Shown one piece after another: positions 37,798 to 47,286 of a stretch of DNA of 64,000 bases. Both the position numbers and the translations under genes were made by a program. The notes under the pieces are model-generated. The model was not told the DNA's origin. It ran no database searches and saw nothing but the letters and a program-made list of their open reading frames with translations. The stretch is taken from the NCBI GenBank assembly GCA_029262775.1, contig JAJCYR010000091.1, forward strand, positions 1 through 64,000, read 5' to 3'. Every line of letters starts with the position of its first letter. Within the stretch, counting starts at the first letter, position 1. The DNA comes from Bacteroidota bacterium (GTDB lineage Bacteria > Bacteroidota > Rhodothermia > Rhodothermales > UBA10348).

Positions 37798-38409
37798 TCA
37801 GTCGCCCCGGGCCGGCGGGCTCTCGTCCCACAGAAACGCCCCCGCAAAATCATCGGGCACGGATTTTTTCTTGCCGGACCACTCGTCGATATCAATCCGG
37901 TAAACGGTTGTTCGCGCTATTTCCTGTTCCGTGATGGGACGATAGTCCCTGCCCGGGGTGAGGTGCGCCATGTATTTGTCGAGCACGAGTTGCAACGCGA
38001 CCCGCGCTTCGTCCTCGTTGTCCACAATGCGGGCTCGCCCGAAGACCGTCACGCCGGCATACTCTACGCTCATTTCGAGCGCGGTGTCGGCGGGCAGCAG
38101 GCGGCCCATTTCATGGACCGAGAAGCAGACCGGTGCTCCACTGGCCGTGGGGGCGTCACTTGGGCCGTTACCCCCCGCGCCGCCCTGCTCAATATTGGTT
38201 CGCGTGCGCCCAATATGCGCCGTATGCATGAAAATGCAGTGGCTCTCTGGTACGTACACGAAGATGTTGCTGTTCAAAAACGGCTGCCCGTCATGCACCG
38301 TCGCCAGCGTGCCGACAGGCGCGTTGGCCAGGAAATCCCTGATCCCGTCTGGACTGTCCATACTCCTGTCGCTGCGACGCATGTCTGTCAATTTCAGGGC
38401 TTTGCCCAT
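37798..38409 (-). CDS. Pyridoxamine 5'-phosphate oxidase family (FMN split-barrel) protein
   Basis: A 203-aa protein with the split-barrel core: FLANAPVGTLATVHDGQPFLNSNIFVYVPE, FMHTAHIGRTRTNIE, CFSVHEMGRLLPADTA and VTVFGRARIVDNEDEA. Members bind FMN or related cofactors and often act in detoxification or nitro-reduction. The exact substrate is unknown. The chosen start removes an upstream in-frame stretch that would overlap the divergent amidohydrolase promoter; no Shine-Dalgarno helps the choice. Confidence 0.8.
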   Translation of the reverse strand: MGKALKLTDMRRSDRSMDSPDGIRDFLANAPVGTLATVHDGQPFLNSNIFVYVPESHCIFMHTAHIGRTRTNIEQGGAGGNGPSDAPTASGAPVCFSVHEMGRLLPADTALEMSVEYAGVTVFGRARIVDNEDEARVALQLVLDKYMAHLTPGRDYRPITEQEIARTTVYRIDIDEWSGKKKSVPDDFAGAFLWDESPPARGD

Positions 38410-38494
38410 TTTTCCAAATGAAAAGTGATATACTGGAATTTCGTGATCCCTGTTCACGTTTACCACCACACTGTTCACTTCTCCCAGAAAAGCC

Positions 38495-39820
38495 ATGAAA
38501 ACATGCCACCGCGTTTTCGGCTACGCCCTGGCGGGCCTTGTCCTGCTTTCTTCGAGCGCGACCGCTCAGAATCACACGGTAATTGACGCCGGCCACCTCC
38601 TCGACGTCGTGAACGGCCGCATTCTCGACAACCAGCAGATTCTTGTCACGGACGGCCATATTGCCGAGGTTGGCCCGCGCGTGACCACACCTCAGGGTGC
38701 GCATCGCATTGACCTGTCGGGCAGCTACGTCATGCCCGGCCTGATCGATGCTCACACTCACCTTGCCCTGCAGGAAATGGACGGATCCGACATCAACGAC
38801 CACGGATCCTATTACTACGCCAGCCTGATAGAGGACACATCCATGCGCGTGGCCCAGGGCACCATGCTGGCCCGTGCCATGCTTGAAGCGGGGTTCGTAT
38901 GGGTCCGCGACACCGGTAACAACGGGCTCTATGGAGACGTCACGCTGCGCCGCGCCATCGAGGGCGGATGGATTCCCGGTCCCAACATGGTAACGGCCGG
39001 TCGCATGATTGCGCCCTTTGGCGGCCAGTTCCAGATGAACCCGGAGAAACCCGCGCTCGGCGAACCGGAGTACTTCTACGCCGATTCGCATGAGGAAATT
39101 ATCCGCGCTGTCCGCGAAAATGTGCACTACGGCGCCACGTTCGTGAAACTCATCATTGACAACCAGCCCTACATCTATTCCGAGGAGGACGTCCGCGTGG
39201 CTGTTGAAGAAGCCCACGACATGGGCGTCAAGGTCATGGCGCATGCCACGAGCGACGAAGGCATTCGGAACGCCGTACTCGGCGGCGTAGATTCCATAGA
39301 GCACGGTTTTGATCCGTCCGATGCGACGCTCCAGCTCATGGCCGACCGCGGCACGTATCTGGTAGGCACGGACTTCCCCGCCTCGCGTCTCGGCGAGACG
39401 CGCTACTGGTCAAACGTTGAGCGCAACAAGCGCGCCTACGCCACCGGCGTTCCCATGGCCTTCGGGTCGGACGTCGTGTACTACGAGGAGGGTAAGACCC
39501 GGGGTGAGCAGACGATTGGATTCCTGTTCAGCTATGTGGATGCCGAGCTTCCGAACGCGCACATCCTGCGCATGGCAACGATGCATGCCGCCGACCTGCT
39601 CGGCGCCAACTCGGGCCGCATTGAAGCGGGCCGGAATGCCGATATCGTCGCCATGCCGGCAAACCCACTGGACGACATCTCGGCGCTGTACGGGGTGTCG
39701 TTCGTCATGAAGGACGGGCGCGTGTACAAGGAAGGCGGCCAGTTCCGGTGGGACATTCCGACAAAACTCAACAACCCCCGCCGTAAGCAGCCCCGGGGAA
39801 ACATGCTGAAGCAACATTGA
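38495..39820 (+). CDS. Secreted metal-dependent amidohydrolase
   Basis: Periplasmic or secreted amidohydrolase of 441 aa with a signal peptide cut near ATAQ (residue 25). The metal site signature PGLIDAHTH is at 81-89. Further ligands are a likely carboxylated lysine (FVKLIID, about 217), His in MAHAT and SIEHG, and Asp in FGSDVVYY. The layout resembles imidazolonepropionase-like and Xaa-Pro dipeptidase subgroups of the superfamily. Substrate not assignable. It diverges from the PNPOx-like gene over an 85-bp gap. Confidence 0.88.
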   Translation: MKTCHRVFGYALAGLVLLSSSATAQNHTVIDAGHLLDVVNGRILDNQQILVTDGHIAEVGPRVTTPQGAHRIDLSGSYVMPGLIDAHTHLALQEMDGSDINDHGSYYYASLIEDTSMRVAQGTMLARAMLEAGFVWVRDTGNNGLYGDVTLRRAIEGGWIPGPNMVTAGRMIAPFGGQFQMNPEKPALGEPEYFYADSHEEIIRAVRENVHYGATFVKLIIDNQPYIYSEEDVRVAVEEAHDMGVKVMAHATSDEGIRNAVLGGVDSIEHGFDPSDATLQLMADRGTYLVGTDFPASRLGETRYWSNVERNKRAYATGVPMAFGSDVVYYEEGKTRGEQTIGFLFSYVDAELPNAHILRMATMHAADLLGANSGRIEAGRNADIVAMPANPLDDISALYGVSFVMKDGRVYKEGGQFRWDIPTKLNNPRRKQPRGNMLKQH

Positions 39821-39848
39821 ACCACCCATGGAATACGGAGGTAACGCC

Positions 39849-40274
39849 ATGACCATCAAACTCATTCTCAACCAAAAAGGACGCGACGTCTGGTCGGTAG
39901 CGCCCGATGCATCGGTCTATTCAGCCATTGAAATCATGGCCGAAAAGGGTGTCGGAGCCCTCGTCGTTACGGACGGCAACCAGCTCGTTGGAATCATTTC
40001 CGAGCGGGATTACGCCCGGAAGGTGATTCTGAGGGGAAAGGCATCGAAAGATACCCTTGTTTCCGACGTCATGACCCGAGACGTCATTACAGCGACGGAC
40101 TCCGTCACCATCGACGAAGCCATGTCGCTCATGACCGATCGGCGCATTCGCCACCTTCCCGTTGTGGAAGACGGAGCGGTCACCGGCGTGGTCTCGGTGG
40201 GCGATCTGGTCAAATTCAAACTGAAGGACCAGGAAAACCTGATTGAGCATCTGGAGAATTACATCACGCGGTGA
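39849..40274 (+). CDS. Tandem CBS-domain protein
   Basis: A 141-aa protein made of two CBS motifs (about residues 10-65 and 72-130), e.g. MAEKGVGALVVTDGNQLVGIISERDYARK and MSLMTDRRIRHLPVVEDGAVTGVVSVGDLV. Stand-alone CBS pairs bind adenine nucleotides and act as energy or redox sensors. The start is well supported by GGAGG 8 nt before the ATG; another ATG 21 nt upstream lacks this. It lies close after the amidohydrolase gene. Confidence 0.9.
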   Translation: MTIKLILNQKGRDVWSVAPDASVYSAIEIMAEKGVGALVVTDGNQLVGIISERDYARKVILRGKASKDTLVSDVMTRDVITATDSVTIDEAMSLMTDRRIRHLPVVEDGAVTGVVSVGDLVKFKLKDQENLIEHLENYITR

Positions 40275-40310
40275 CGTGGTGTAATATACCGATGTATTTA
40301 TATTTGGCGA

Positions 40311-40959
40311 ATGCCCCGCTCCTCCCCAACCCATCCGCAAGCCTGGCGCCAGCTGCAACTTCGCAAATGGCTCCTCGACGGCCGCCGCTTCAACGCGACC
40401 CAGGCCGCCGAGGAACTCGAGGTCAGTCGCCGGACCATCATGAAGGACCTGGAGCACATGCGCGCGTTCGGTCATGCCATCGAGTACAACACGGCAGCAC
40501 GAAGTTGCGAATCACTGAGGAGTCCGGAGAGCTTCCGCTCGCGCAGATCCGCCGCTCGGAGCTGGCAGCCATCGAATTGGCGCAGGACGTGCTTGAGCAG
40601 TTCGGGGCTGCTCCCCCTCCCTGTCCATCCTTCGGGGACCTGCTCCGGATGAGCCCCTGCCATGGCTCGAGGAGTTCTCCACGTACATTGCCGAGACGCG
40701 TACCGTTCGCATGCGCTACTACACCATGTACCGGATCCGCGAGGTTGAACCCACGGAATCCTTTTTCGACACGGCGGAAGCCTTCGATCTTGAACAGTTT
40801 CTCGGATCCATGTTCGGCATGTTCCGCGATCGCGAACCCTTCACGGTCAAAGTCCGCTTCAGCCCCTGGGTAGCCCGGTGGATCAAGGAGGACCGCTGGC
40901 ATGACAGCCAGATCATGACCGACCTGTACGACCCAAAGCAACCCAGCCTGACGACATGA
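40311..40959 (+). pseudogene. Broken WYL-domain transcriptional regulator
   Basis: Three frames must be joined to read the protein. An HTH part (LRKWLLDGRRFNATQAAEELEVSRRTI) is followed after about 40500 by a different frame (ITEESGELPLAQIRRSELAAIELAQ). After about 40620 a third frame carries LPWLEEFSTYIAETRTVRMRYYTMYR. The WYL core itself is missing: YYTMYR runs directly into REVEPTESFFDTAEAFDLEQF, so about 45-50 residues are deleted. The C-terminal WCX part (FSPWVARWIKEDRWHDSQ) is intact. At least two frameshifts plus an in-frame deletion make this a clear relic. Confidence 0.8.
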
Positions 40960-41513
40960 ATACAGCCCAACAGATTCCCATCAAGGCCACGTTCGATCCT
41001 AAACTGCGGCTGTATCTGTACGTGATCAGCCTCGTCACCCTCGTGGTAACAATTGTCGGCATCGTCCTCGTACCGTTCTGGATATTCATTGGCTGGTGGT
41101 GGTCCCGGCGGTCGTTTGAAGCACTCCGTTGCGAACTGGACGGTAAACGACTGCATATCCACCGGGGCGTGGTTTTCCAGAAGGACATGACAATCATGCT
41201 CGACAAAATCCAGGATATCAGCCTCTCTCATGGCCCCCTCCTGCGAAAATTCGGACTCATGACCATGCAGATCGAAACGGCAGGCCAAAGCGGCCCCGAA
41301 GGCCAGTCCGACGCCAAGCTCACCGGTATTGTCGACATCCACGCGTTCCAGGCCGCCATCATCGCGCAGCGGGACCGACTGACCGAACGCCATGCCTCCG
41401 ATCCCACCCTGGCTCCGGCGGAAGTTATGGATCGAAATGAATCGATCGCCCTACTGACGGAGATTCGCGATGCACTGCATCGCCTGGAATCCCTGGCCCA
41501 ATCCGATCACTAA
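40956..41513 (+). CDS. Bacterial PH (DUF304-like) membrane protein
   Basis: A 185-aa protein with two membrane helices near the N-terminus (about 20-50) followed by a bacterial PH domain: ALRCELDGKRLHIHRGVVFQKDMTIMLDKIQDISLSHG. It resembles YdbS/YdbT-type proteins of unknown role in the envelope. The ATG overlaps the stop of the broken WYL gene as ATGA, so it was probably translationally coupled to the once-intact regulator. A short C-terminal helix follows (NESIALLTEIRDALHRLE). Confidence 0.82.
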   Translation: MNTAQQIPIKATFDPKLRLYLYVISLVTLVVTIVGIVLVPFWIFIGWWWSRRSFEALRCELDGKRLHIHRGVVFQKDMTIMLDKIQDISLSHGPLLRKFGLMTMQIETAGQSGPEGQSDAKLTGIVDIHAFQAAIIAQRDRLTERHASDPTLAPAEVMDRNESIALLTEIRDALHRLESLAQSDH

Positions 41514-41526
41514 ACCTGTTATATCC

Positions 41527-42399
41527 ATGAATTACCTTCGCCGAATTCCCGTCCTGCTCCTTGTTTTTGCCATCTTCTCTGGCTGCGGAGATCCGGAAAA
41601 CGATGCGGCGGGTCATGCCGATGCTCCCGCCGACGCCTCCATGACTGACGCCGTCACGGCTGCCCTTGCCGAACTTCCAGCGGCCATCATAGGAGAAGGC
41701 GGGCCGCTTCAGGGCAACAGTATAAACTATTTTCCGGTCGATGCTGCGACCACCGGCTACCTGGCCGTGCCCGACGGCGAGGGACCGTTTCCGGCGCTTG
41801 TCATCATTCATGAGTGGAACGGGCTCACGGACCGCGTGCGCCAGGTCGCCGACGATTTTGCCGCCGAAGGATACGTGACACTGGCGGCCGACCTCTATCA
41901 GGGTCGCACCGGTACGAACCGCGACGAGAATATTGCCCTCATGACGGAAGCCAACGAGAACATGCCGGTCGTGATTGAGAACCTGAACGCCGCGGTGGCC
42001 TTTCTGAAGCAGCGCAGCGACGTCACGGGCCGCATCGGCGCCATGGGATGGTGCTTTGGAGGTGGTATTGCGCTTTCATTCGGACTCGACGGCGACAATC
42101 ACGATGCGACCGCCATCTTCTACGGCCGCCTGATCGATGACCCCGAGGCGCTCGCGCACGTAGACCACGAAATCTATGGCACCTTTGCGCGGCTCGACCG
42201 CGGACCAGCCCCCGAGGCTGTGGAAGCCTTCGAAGTCGCCCTCGACGCCGCAGGCCTCGAGCACGATCTGCACATCTATGACGATGTGAACCACGGATTC
42301 TGGCTGCGCGTCGACGAAGAACCCGACGTCCGGGCCGTACCCGCCGCCGACGCATGGAATCGTCTCAAGGACTACCTGGGGAGGACGCTCGGGGATTGA
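41527..42399 (+). CDS. Dienelactone hydrolase family lipoprotein
   Basis: Alpha/beta hydrolase of 290 aa, exported: signal peptide with lipobox (AIFSGCG). The catalytic region GAMGWCFGGGIAL places a Cys nucleophile near residue 176, as in dienelactone hydrolases. The family motifs IIHEWNGL, VTLAADLYQG and the late His in DVNHGFWLR are present. Substrate unknown; family members hydrolyse lactones and esters. It starts 14 bp after the PH-domain gene. Confidence 0.88.
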   Translation: MNYLRRIPVLLLVFAIFSGCGDPENDAAGHADAPADASMTDAVTAALAELPAAIIGEGGPLQGNSINYFPVDAATTGYLAVPDGEGPFPALVIIHEWNGLTDRVRQVADDFAAEGYVTLAADLYQGRTGTNRDENIALMTEANENMPVVIENLNAAVAFLKQRSDVTGRIGAMGWCFGGGIALSFGLDGDNHDATAIFYGRLIDDPEALAHVDHEIYGTFARLDRGPAPEAVEAFEVALDAAGLEHDLHIYDDVNHGFWLRVDEEPDVRAVPAADAWNRLKDYLGRTLGD

Positions 42400-42498
42400 G
42401 GACACGTGGCCAGTAGCACCGGCCAAGCCTAACCCTTGATCGAAGCCTGCCCCGGAGACATCGGCGACACGCCCGAGACTACATGTACGAATAGTCAC

Positions 42499-44157
42499 AT
42501 GTCATCGATTGTACCCAAATTCTTTTCCCTCCTTCGCGAGCCTTACACGCGGAAAATGGCGTCGCGGGACATCTCCGCTGGCCTCGTAGTAGGGATTGTG
42601 GCGCTCCCGCTGGCCATTGCGTTCGCAATTGCGTCCGGCGTGCGGCCCGAACAGGGCCTGTATACCGCCATTATCGCTGGATTCCTGATTTCAGCACTGG
42701 GTGGAAGCCGCTTTCAGATTGGCGGTCCAACGGGGGCTTTCATTGTATTGACCTACGCCATCGTCCAGGAGTTTGGATACGATGGGCTGGCGGTCACGAC
42801 GCTGATGGCTGGCCTGATGCTCGTTGTTTTTGGCATAGCCAGGCTGGGTACGCTCATCCGGTACGTGCCCTACCCCGTGACCGTTGGGTTCACATCGGGA
42901 ATTGCCATTGTCATCGCGTCGGGGCAAGTCAAGGACGGCCTCGGGCTGACCATGGATACGGTACCGGTTCATTTTGTATCGAAGTGGCTCGCGTATGCCG
43001 ATGTATTGACCACGGTCAATTTTTGGAGCGTTTTTCTGACGGCTGCGACGGTGCTGATCCTCGTTTTCCTTCCACGACATCTCAAGCGCATCCCCGCTTC
43101 GCTCGTCGCACTCCTTTTGGCTTCGGTCGTCGTATCGGTCTTCAACCTTCCCGTGCCCACGATTGGATCGGAACTGGGCGATGTCCCATCCTCCCTGCCA
43201 TCGTTCCGCCTACCGGTGGTCGATTGGGCGATCATGCCAGACCTTGTCTCGGCAGCGGTATCGGTCGCTCTACTCATTGCCATCGAAAGCCTGCTTTCGG
43301 CCGTTGTTGCCGATGGTATGACGGGGCGTCAGCATCGATCCAATGCCGAACTCATTGGCCAGGGCGTGGCCAATATGGTCGCGCCATTGTTCGGTGGCAT
43401 TCCTGCCACGGGCGCCATTGCACGCACGGCCACCAACATAAAGAATGGCGCCGCCAGCCCCGTTGCTGGCATGGTACATGCGGCAACGCTCACCGTCGTC
43501 CTCCTCGTAGCCGGAAAATGGGCCGCGCTCATTCCCATGCCAGTACTCGCGGGTATTCTACTGGTTGTCTCCTGGAATATGTCTGAAGCACACCTTTTTG
43601 GGCGCATTCTGCGCAGCACACGGAGCGATGCCCTGGTACTTCTCGTGACGTTTCTGCTGACGGTCTTCGTTGACCTGACCATCGCTATCCAGGTGGGCGT
43701 CGTTCTGGCTGCCTTTTTATTCATGAAGCGCATGTCCGATGTCGCTCAGATCCGGATGATGACGTCGGAAGAAGACGATCTGCTGCCTTCTGAAGCGGAG
43801 CGTCTGGCGCATCTGCCACCCGGCGTGGAGGTGTATGAAGTCAACGGGCCGTTCTTCTTCGGCGCCGCACATAAATTCGCGACCGCGCTCTCGGCCATGC
43901 AGCGCCGGCCCGATGTACTGGTCATTCGGATGCGCAACGTCCTCGCGCTCGACGCCACCGGTCTTCGGGTGTTAGAGGAATTCCTCTGCGAGGCGGACAA
44001 GCACGGACCGGCCATTGTCCTCTCGGGGCTGCACGCTCAACCGCTTGTACTGCTGGAGCGGGCTGGTTTCATGGACCGAATTGGCCGTGACAACGTGATC
44101 GGATCATTCGACGATGCACTGGAGCGCGCACGCATTCTCTGTGAGAACAACCGGTAG
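42499..44157 (+). CDS. SulP-family anion transporter with STAS domain
   Basis: Inner-membrane transporter of 552 aa with about 11-12 membrane segments, then a cytoplasmic STAS domain (about 440-545). The SulP start pattern (RDISAGLVVGIVALPLAIAFAIASGV, PEQGLYTAIIAGF) and GGPTGAFIVLTYAIV are clear. The STAS part contains VLVIRMRNVLALDATGLRVLEE. Members move sulfate, bicarbonate or related anions. The substrate cannot be told; no carbonic anhydrase gene is adjacent. Confidence 0.92.
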   Translation: MSSIVPKFFSLLREPYTRKMASRDISAGLVVGIVALPLAIAFAIASGVRPEQGLYTAIIAGFLISALGGSRFQIGGPTGAFIVLTYAIVQEFGYDGLAVTTLMAGLMLVVFGIARLGTLIRYVPYPVTVGFTSGIAIVIASGQVKDGLGLTMDTVPVHFVSKWLAYADVLTTVNFWSVFLTAATVLILVFLPRHLKRIPASLVALLLASVVVSVFNLPVPTIGSELGDVPSSLPSFRLPVVDWAIMPDLVSAAVSVALLIAIESLLSAVVADGMTGRQHRSNAELIGQGVANMVAPLFGGIPATGAIARTATNIKNGAASPVAGMVHAATLTVVLLVAGKWAALIPMPVLAGILLVVSWNMSEAHLFGRILRSTRSDALVLLVTFLLTVFVDLTIAIQVGVVLAAFLFMKRMSDVAQIRMMTSEEDDLLPSEAERLAHLPPGVEVYEVNGPFFFGAAHKFATALSAMQRRPDVLVIRMRNVLALDATGLRVLEEFLCEADKHGPAIVLSGLHAQPLVLLERAGFMDRIGRDNVIGSFDDALERARILCENNR

Positions 44158-44192
44158 AACGCTGGTGAACGCTGGTGAACGCTGGTGAACGC
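44157..44192 (+). repeat. Tandem 10-bp repeat GAACGCTGGT, 3.6 copies
   Basis: Perfect array beginning at the last base of the SulP stop codon, in the gap to the convergent CbiX-like gene. Confidence 0.95.
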
Positions 44193-44209
44193 ATGGAACG
44201 CAGTGCCGC

Positions 44210-45115
44210 TCATCTGTACAGCAACTCTGCCATACCCTCTTCGATTTCCGATGCCACCCAGCGCAAAAAGGCAGGGTGCGGTGCAAATCCTGCGCCGAGT
44301 CGGTAGTTCAGCCCGTCCAGATAGTCATTCTCCGGTCCCTGCATAATGGTCCGGACCGGAATAACGAGCGCTACGCCGCCGTCGACGCCCGCCTCCTCCA
44401 CCATTTCACGGATAGCGGCCACCGCTGCGTCCCGCTTGTCAGGCCAGTCCTCGCGCCACGTACCTACCCGGATGTCCCGAAAGGGCAGGCCCGGCTTGCT
44501 GCGGATGTAGTCGGCAATCGATTCCAGGTTGTGCTTCCAGTGCATGTCTTCCTCGTCTTGACCAGCGCCGTGCCCGAGGAGAATAACGGTTTCCCGTTCC
44601 GGATTCCTGCTCAACTCCCGAGCCCTGTCCGCCATCGCTTCAGCCAGCAATGGATGCGCTTCCATTCCACCCGTCGTCACTACCCGAAGTGGCGTCTCTA
44701 TGCGCCGCATGGTGTGCATTCCCCTGGGCATGGGGGCAGAGTCGTCGTAGTCCGACAACCCAAGCATGTACTCTGTCGCCGTACGAAAACTGTTTTCCAA
44801 GGAAAATATTCGGACCACCACGGCCCCGCGCATGCCTTGCGCTTCCAATTTACGAAGCGCCGCCTCCACAATGTCCGGGTTGGCCATGCCGAACGCGTTG
44901 ACCGTCACATAGTGATCTGAAAGTGGCAGGAGGGCCTGCCGCATGGTGGCATTCCATAGGCTGTCGGCACCATGCGGCATAAAAACGACGCCGATTTCGC
45001 TTCGCGACAAATTTGTTTCGTGCGACGCTTGCGCCGTGGCAGACCCGAGCCCCACTCCCGTCATGAGAGCGGCTATCAGCAAAAACTGTGAGAGGAATGT
45101 GTCAAGGCGGATCAT
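44210..45115 (-). CDS. Secreted CbiX/SirB-like chelatase-fold protein
   Basis: A 301-aa exported protein (signal peptide to about TAQA) with two CbiX-like halves. The first has VVFMPHGADSLWNATMRQALLPL and NPDIVEAALRKLEAQGMRGAVVV; the second has VILLGHGAGQDEEDMHW. CbiX/SirB enzymes insert Co or Fe into sirohydrochlorin in the cytoplasm, so an exported version is unusual and may bind metal or heme instead. The gene diverges from an FTR1 iron permease over a Fur-like dyad. An in-frame GTG lies two codons upstream of the chosen ATG. Confidence 0.75.
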   Translation of the reverse strand: MIRLDTFLSQFLLIAALMTGVGLGSATAQASHETNLSRSEIGVVFMPHGADSLWNATMRQALLPLSDHYVTVNAFGMANPDIVEAALRKLEAQGMRGAVVVRIFSLENSFRTATEYMLGLSDYDDSAPMPRGMHTMRRIETPLRVVTTGGMEAHPLLAEAMADRARELSRNPERETVILLGHGAGQDEEDMHWKHNLESIADYIRSKPGLPFRDIRVGTWREDWPDKRDAAVAAIREMVEEAGVDGGVALVIPVRTIMQGPENDYLDGLNYRLGAGFAPHPAFLRWVASEIEEGMAELLYR

Positions 45116-45139
45116 GTTCACAGGCAGGGGTTGGTTCTT

Positions 45140-45158
45140 ATTTAGAATCGTTCTAAAT
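45140..45158. promoter_or_regulatory. Fur/DtxR-like dyad between the divergent metal genes
   Basis: ATTTAGAA-TCG-TTCTAAAT, perfect 8-bp arms. Placed 25 bp upstream of the CbiX-like ATG and 42 bp upstream of the FTR1 ATG, so it can cover both promoters. It resembles Fur/PerR-type boxes, but the regulator is not in the window. Confidence 0.6.
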
Positions 45159-45199
45159 TAGGAGCCAAACTATTCCAATGTCAACTCTGCCCGCATGGC

Positions 45200-47206
45200 A
45201 TGCGCATTCTTCTGTCCCTGACCGTTCTTGTTTTGTTCGCCGGGCGGCTGGCACCGGACCGCGCGGCACACGCTCAGACCCCTTCCGGTCAGAGGGCCCT
45301 CGACCAGACCAGCTCCAGCCAGAATCCACCGGATGCAGCCGCCACATCGGCCGAGTCGCTGGCGCGGAGCCTGGTTCATGTGCTCGACTACATGGCCGCC
45401 GACTACGCAGCAGCGGTGCAGAACGGCGAGGTCATCAACCAGGCCGAGTACGAGGAAATGCAAAATTTCGCGCAGTCGGCGGCCTCCCTGCTGGGTGACA
45501 TGACGCGCATGGGTCTGATTGACGCGTCGCGTGCGCCGAACAATGTGGCATCGCCGAGCGACAGAATCGCTCAACTCTCGAGCCGAATCGACGAAAAAGC
45601 GGCCCCGGACGCGATAGCGGCGCTGGCGCGGGCTATCCGAAATGACATTCTGGCCCGGACCCATGTCCTCAGCATGCCCACACAGTGGCCTGACTGGGCG
45701 CGCGGCGAGGCCATTTACGTTCAGCAATGCGCCGCGTGTCACGGTATCTCGGGCGCGGCAGACGGCCCAGCCGCAGCAACTCTTAGCCCACCGCCAACCC
45801 TGTTCAGCAGCGGCGACCGAATTGCCTCTATATCGCCGTTCCAGGCGTACAATACCATCCGTCTTGGTGTTGAAGGTACCTCCATGCCCGCCTTTCAGTC
45901 CCTATCGGACCAGGAAGTATGGGACGTTGCATTTTTTGTCAAATCACTTCAGCACGAATCCGGTACGGGCCGCATGCCTCCCGGCGACCTGCTCGGTGCA
46001 GTCGCCATGCTGGGAGATGGTGCGCTGAGCGACTCGCTCCGCCGCCGCGGCATCATGGATCCAGAGGATGCCGTTCACGCACTTCGCACGCATCGACCCG
46101 TCCAATTGTTTGAGACGGCCTTGGACCAAGCCGAGGCCCGGCTTGACAGCGCACTCGTGGCCTACACGGCGGGGCGCACAAGCGACGCGCGTCAACTCGC
46201 ACTCCGCTCCTATCTGGAAGGAATTGAACCTCTCGAGCCCGCTATTGGCGCGCGCGACGGCACGCTCCTCATTGAGATCGAAAATCGCATGACGGCCGTT
46301 CGAAACGACATCGAAAATGACGCTGGCGTAACGGCGCTCACCCACGCCGTAGACCGTGCCAAAGCCACCATTGAATCGGCCCGTACCACGCTTGCCGCCG
46401 AGAGCGGTGGATTCTGGTTTTCGTTTCTGGTCGCCGCTTCCATCCTGCTGCGCGAGGGACTGGAAGCGTTCTTGATCATTCTGGCCATTTTGGGGGTCCT
46501 CCACGCCGCCGAACAGCGCCGCGCCTCCCGCTGGGTACACGGCGGATGGCTGGCGGCCGTAGCCGTAGGCATTGCCGGCTGGTTCCTGTCCGATCTGCTA
46601 CTGGATTTCCAGGCCGCCCACCGCGAACTCATGGAAGGCGCCATTGCCCTCCTTGCGGTCGTCGTTCTCCTGTACATGGGCCTGTGGATGCACAGCATGA
46701 CAGCTGCCCGCCGGTGGCAGGCCTTCGTTGAGGAGCGCATTATGCGCAAACTCGGGACGGGAAGCCTCTTCGGCCTGGCATCGTTGGCTTTTTTTGCGGT
46801 CTTTCGAGAGGCTTTCGAATCGGTGCTGTTCCTCTCCGCCCTCTCGCTCGAAGCGGGCGACGGCACGAAAAGCGCCGTGGTCGGCGGGGCGCTTTCTGCC
46901 ATGCTCGTCATCCTGATGTTGGCGCCACTCGCCCTGCATCATTCCCGGCGCCTGCCTATCCGTGATATATTCCGGTACTCTGCATTCGTACTCGGCTTAC
47001 TGTGCGTCGTATTGGCGGGAAAAGGGATTCATGCACTCCAGGAGGCCGGTTTTCTACCCGTGACGGTGCTCGATACGTCGTTTCGCGTGGACCTCATAGG
47101 CCTGTACCCGAGCGGTGAAAGCCTGCTCGCACAAGGCGTAGTCGTTGTTATCCTGCTGGTCGGAATGTTTTCGTCCGGAGTCCTTTCTCGTCGAGCCGCA
47201 TCCTGA
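45200..47206 (+). CDS. Cytochrome c - FTR1 family iron permease
   Basis: A 668-aa fusion: signal peptide, helical region, a c-type heme domain with CAACHGISG at about 177-184, a second helical region, and a C-terminal FTR1 permease with about seven membrane segments. FTR1 iron motifs are REGLE (about 418-422) and a second REAFES (about 536), with Glu residues for Fe(III) translocation. FTR1 transport couples ferrous oxidation to ferric import. Here the fused heme domain may supply the oxidising step. Confidence 0.9.
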   Translation: MRILLSLTVLVLFAGRLAPDRAAHAQTPSGQRALDQTSSSQNPPDAAATSAESLARSLVHVLDYMAADYAAAVQNGEVINQAEYEEMQNFAQSAASLLGDMTRMGLIDASRAPNNVASPSDRIAQLSSRIDEKAAPDAIAALARAIRNDILARTHVLSMPTQWPDWARGEAIYVQQCAACHGISGAADGPAAATLSPPPTLFSSGDRIASISPFQAYNTIRLGVEGTSMPAFQSLSDQEVWDVAFFVKSLQHESGTGRMPPGDLLGAVAMLGDGALSDSLRRRGIMDPEDAVHALRTHRPVQLFETALDQAEARLDSALVAYTAGRTSDARQLALRSYLEGIEPLEPAIGARDGTLLIEIENRMTAVRNDIENDAGVTALTHAVDRAKATIESARTTLAAESGGFWFSFLVAASILLREGLEAFLIILAILGVLHAAEQRRASRWVHGGWLAAVAVGIAGWFLSDLLLDFQAAHRELMEGAIALLAVVVLLYMGLWMHSMTAARRWQAFVEERIMRKLGTGSLFGLASLAFFAVFREAFESVLFLSALSLEAGDGTKSAVVGGALSAMLVILMLAPLALHHSRRLPIRDIFRYSAFVLGLLCVVLAGKGIHALQEAGFLPVTVLDTSFRVDLIGLYPSGESLLAQGVVVVILLVGMFSSGVLSRRAAS

Positions 47207-47286
47207 CGCTGGTGGGCGGCTTGGTGGATATGTACCGAGCCGGGATACGTAGGAACCCGACGCGTCCCGTGCGTACATGCACGGCC

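Noticed and set aside
38440..38460. CRP-like dyad CGTGATCCCTGTTCACG before the amidohydrolase
   Set aside because: Arms of five with a 7-bp spacer do not fit the CRP spacing; too weak to list.
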